Assembly: GCA_003993805.1 (NCBI GenBank)
Contig: RSEF01000003.1
Location: 62,376,755-62,440,754, forward strand
Reading direction: 5' to 3'
Origin: Himantopus leucocephalus
Taxonomy: Eukaryota > Chordata > Aves > Charadriiformes > Recurvirostridae
Length of the DNA stretch: 64,000 bases
This document shows positions 13,333-64,000 of this stretch, in pieces. The notes below the pieces were generated by a model. The model did no database searches and was not told the origin of the DNA. It saw only the letters and a list, made by a program, of their open reading frames with translations. The translations under genes were made by a program, and so were the position numbers. Position 1 is the stretch's first letter; the number at the start of each line of letters is the position of its first letter.

Positions 13333-13338
13333 TTTATT
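13333..13338 (-). promoter_or_regulatory. Candidate polyadenylation signal AATAAA for EYA4
   Basis: This is the first canonical AATAAA after the EYA4 stop codon. On the minus strand it is followed within about 15 nt by a GT-rich element (GTTTGTGTTTTTATTTGG), the usual arrangement for cleavage and polyadenylation. Confidence 0.55.
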
Positions 13339-14157
13339 ATTTTTTCTTACTGCAACAAATACTTAAATGCTTTGGTGCAGCCTTGCTCTTTGATTTCTTT
13401 GAATTTCAAATTTGGTCATGTCAAAAATTATCACAAAGGTTTTTTTGTTTATCTACATAGGTTTTAACCAAAATTACATTATAACACACGAACACAGTCT
13501 TCTCTTTAAGGCACAACACATCATTATGCACATTCTGTTTGCCAAACTTATAAAAGAGACAATATTATATAACCCTCTCCCTCCCCTGCCCCTCCCAAAA
13601 GAAAGAAAAATTGCATCCACTTCCAAAATCAGCTGCTAATAAAGTCACAGTAAATTATTTTCATCAATAATTTACACAAATTACAGGTCTAGACAGGATT
13701 GTCATTATACAGTCTGAGTGCATTCCAATTCAGATTTTCTGGGTTAGGTAGGCTAAAGTCTGGTTCAAACCTCAGTGCTGAGAATATATCCCATTTTGAG
13801 GAATGTTGTTGAACACCACCTTGTCGGCTGGAAAACGCATGTTGGTGCTTTGCCAGTTCGAGTCCTTTGTTCACTCCTGTCAGGGCTCACTTGGTGTGTA
13901 CCAGCAACCTCCACAGTTTTAATTCATTTAAAAACGTTGCATATATAAGACCATAGAGCTTCCTTACGTAGCACTAACTTTTTAACTCCATTCAGCAATC
14001 TGAATTCTTCAATTTGGAATTTTTAATTCCAAATATTTCTTCCCTTCTTAAGACAATTCATATGTGTAAAGCCAGAGGCATTGAATCACACATAAAAATT
14101 CAGTGTACTTGAAATATATATATATAAAAAAAAAGGATCGCCAACTTTAGAACACAG
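13333..14157 (-). other. EYA4: Probable EYA4 3' UTR
   Basis: Sequence after the EYA4 stop, running to the first AATAAA on the minus strand (13333-13338), about 0.8 kb. It contains an AU-rich stretch close to the stop (T-run then ATATATATATAT, about 14112-14134). An ATTAAA hexamer at 13918-13923 could serve as a shorter site. No transcript data are available, so a longer 3' UTR cannot be excluded. Confidence 0.5.

Positions 14158-64000
<49,843 letters not shown>

Noticed and set aside
13689..13874. 61-codon minus-strand frame after the EYA4 stop
   Set aside because: It falls in the likely 3' UTR and shows no family resemblance.

Overview
This window is vertebrate nuclear DNA, almost certainly from a bird. 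Coding sequence is split into short exons with GT-AG borders and long AT-rich introns. The interspersed repeats are CR1 LINEs, one with the typical CATAGAAT end repeats, plus one copy resembling an avian ERV-type LTR. There are no operons, CRISPR arrays, or tRNA or rRNA genes.

One gene dominates: EYA4 (eyes absent homolog 4) on the minus strand. I read 16 consecutive coding exon positions, labelled W1 to W16 in transcript order. They run from 62977 down to the stop codon at 14158-14160 and encode about 568 residues. By my recollection of human EYA4 (about 639 residues), only about the first 70 residues lie beyond the right edge. W1-W8 encode the Tyr/Ser/Thr/Pro/Gln-rich activation region. W9-W16 encode the EYA domain, a HAD-type phosphatase and SIX/DACH-binding module; the catalytic DLDET motif is in W9. 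Splice phases match at every junction and I see no in-frame stop, so the gene looks intact.

The most interesting structure is at 15855-16095. Two homologous 101-nt exons (W15a and W15b), each encoding a complete alternative version of the same 33-residue segment of the EYA domain, sit only 39 nt apart. Spacing, phase and an immediate stop on double inclusion indicate mutually exclusive splicing. One version looks like EYA3 and the other like EYA1/EYA2.

Layout: 1-13332 is intergenic sequence downstream of EYA4, with an ERV-like LTR at about 5628-6476; 13333-14157 is a probable 3' UTR ending at an AATAAA; 14158-62977 holds EYA4 exons and introns; 62978-64000 is the next upstream intron. Introns contain three recognisable CR1 fragments and several microsatellites. 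Single N bases at 6497, 20500 and 40544 lie in or beside homopolymer runs and look like assembly uncertainty.
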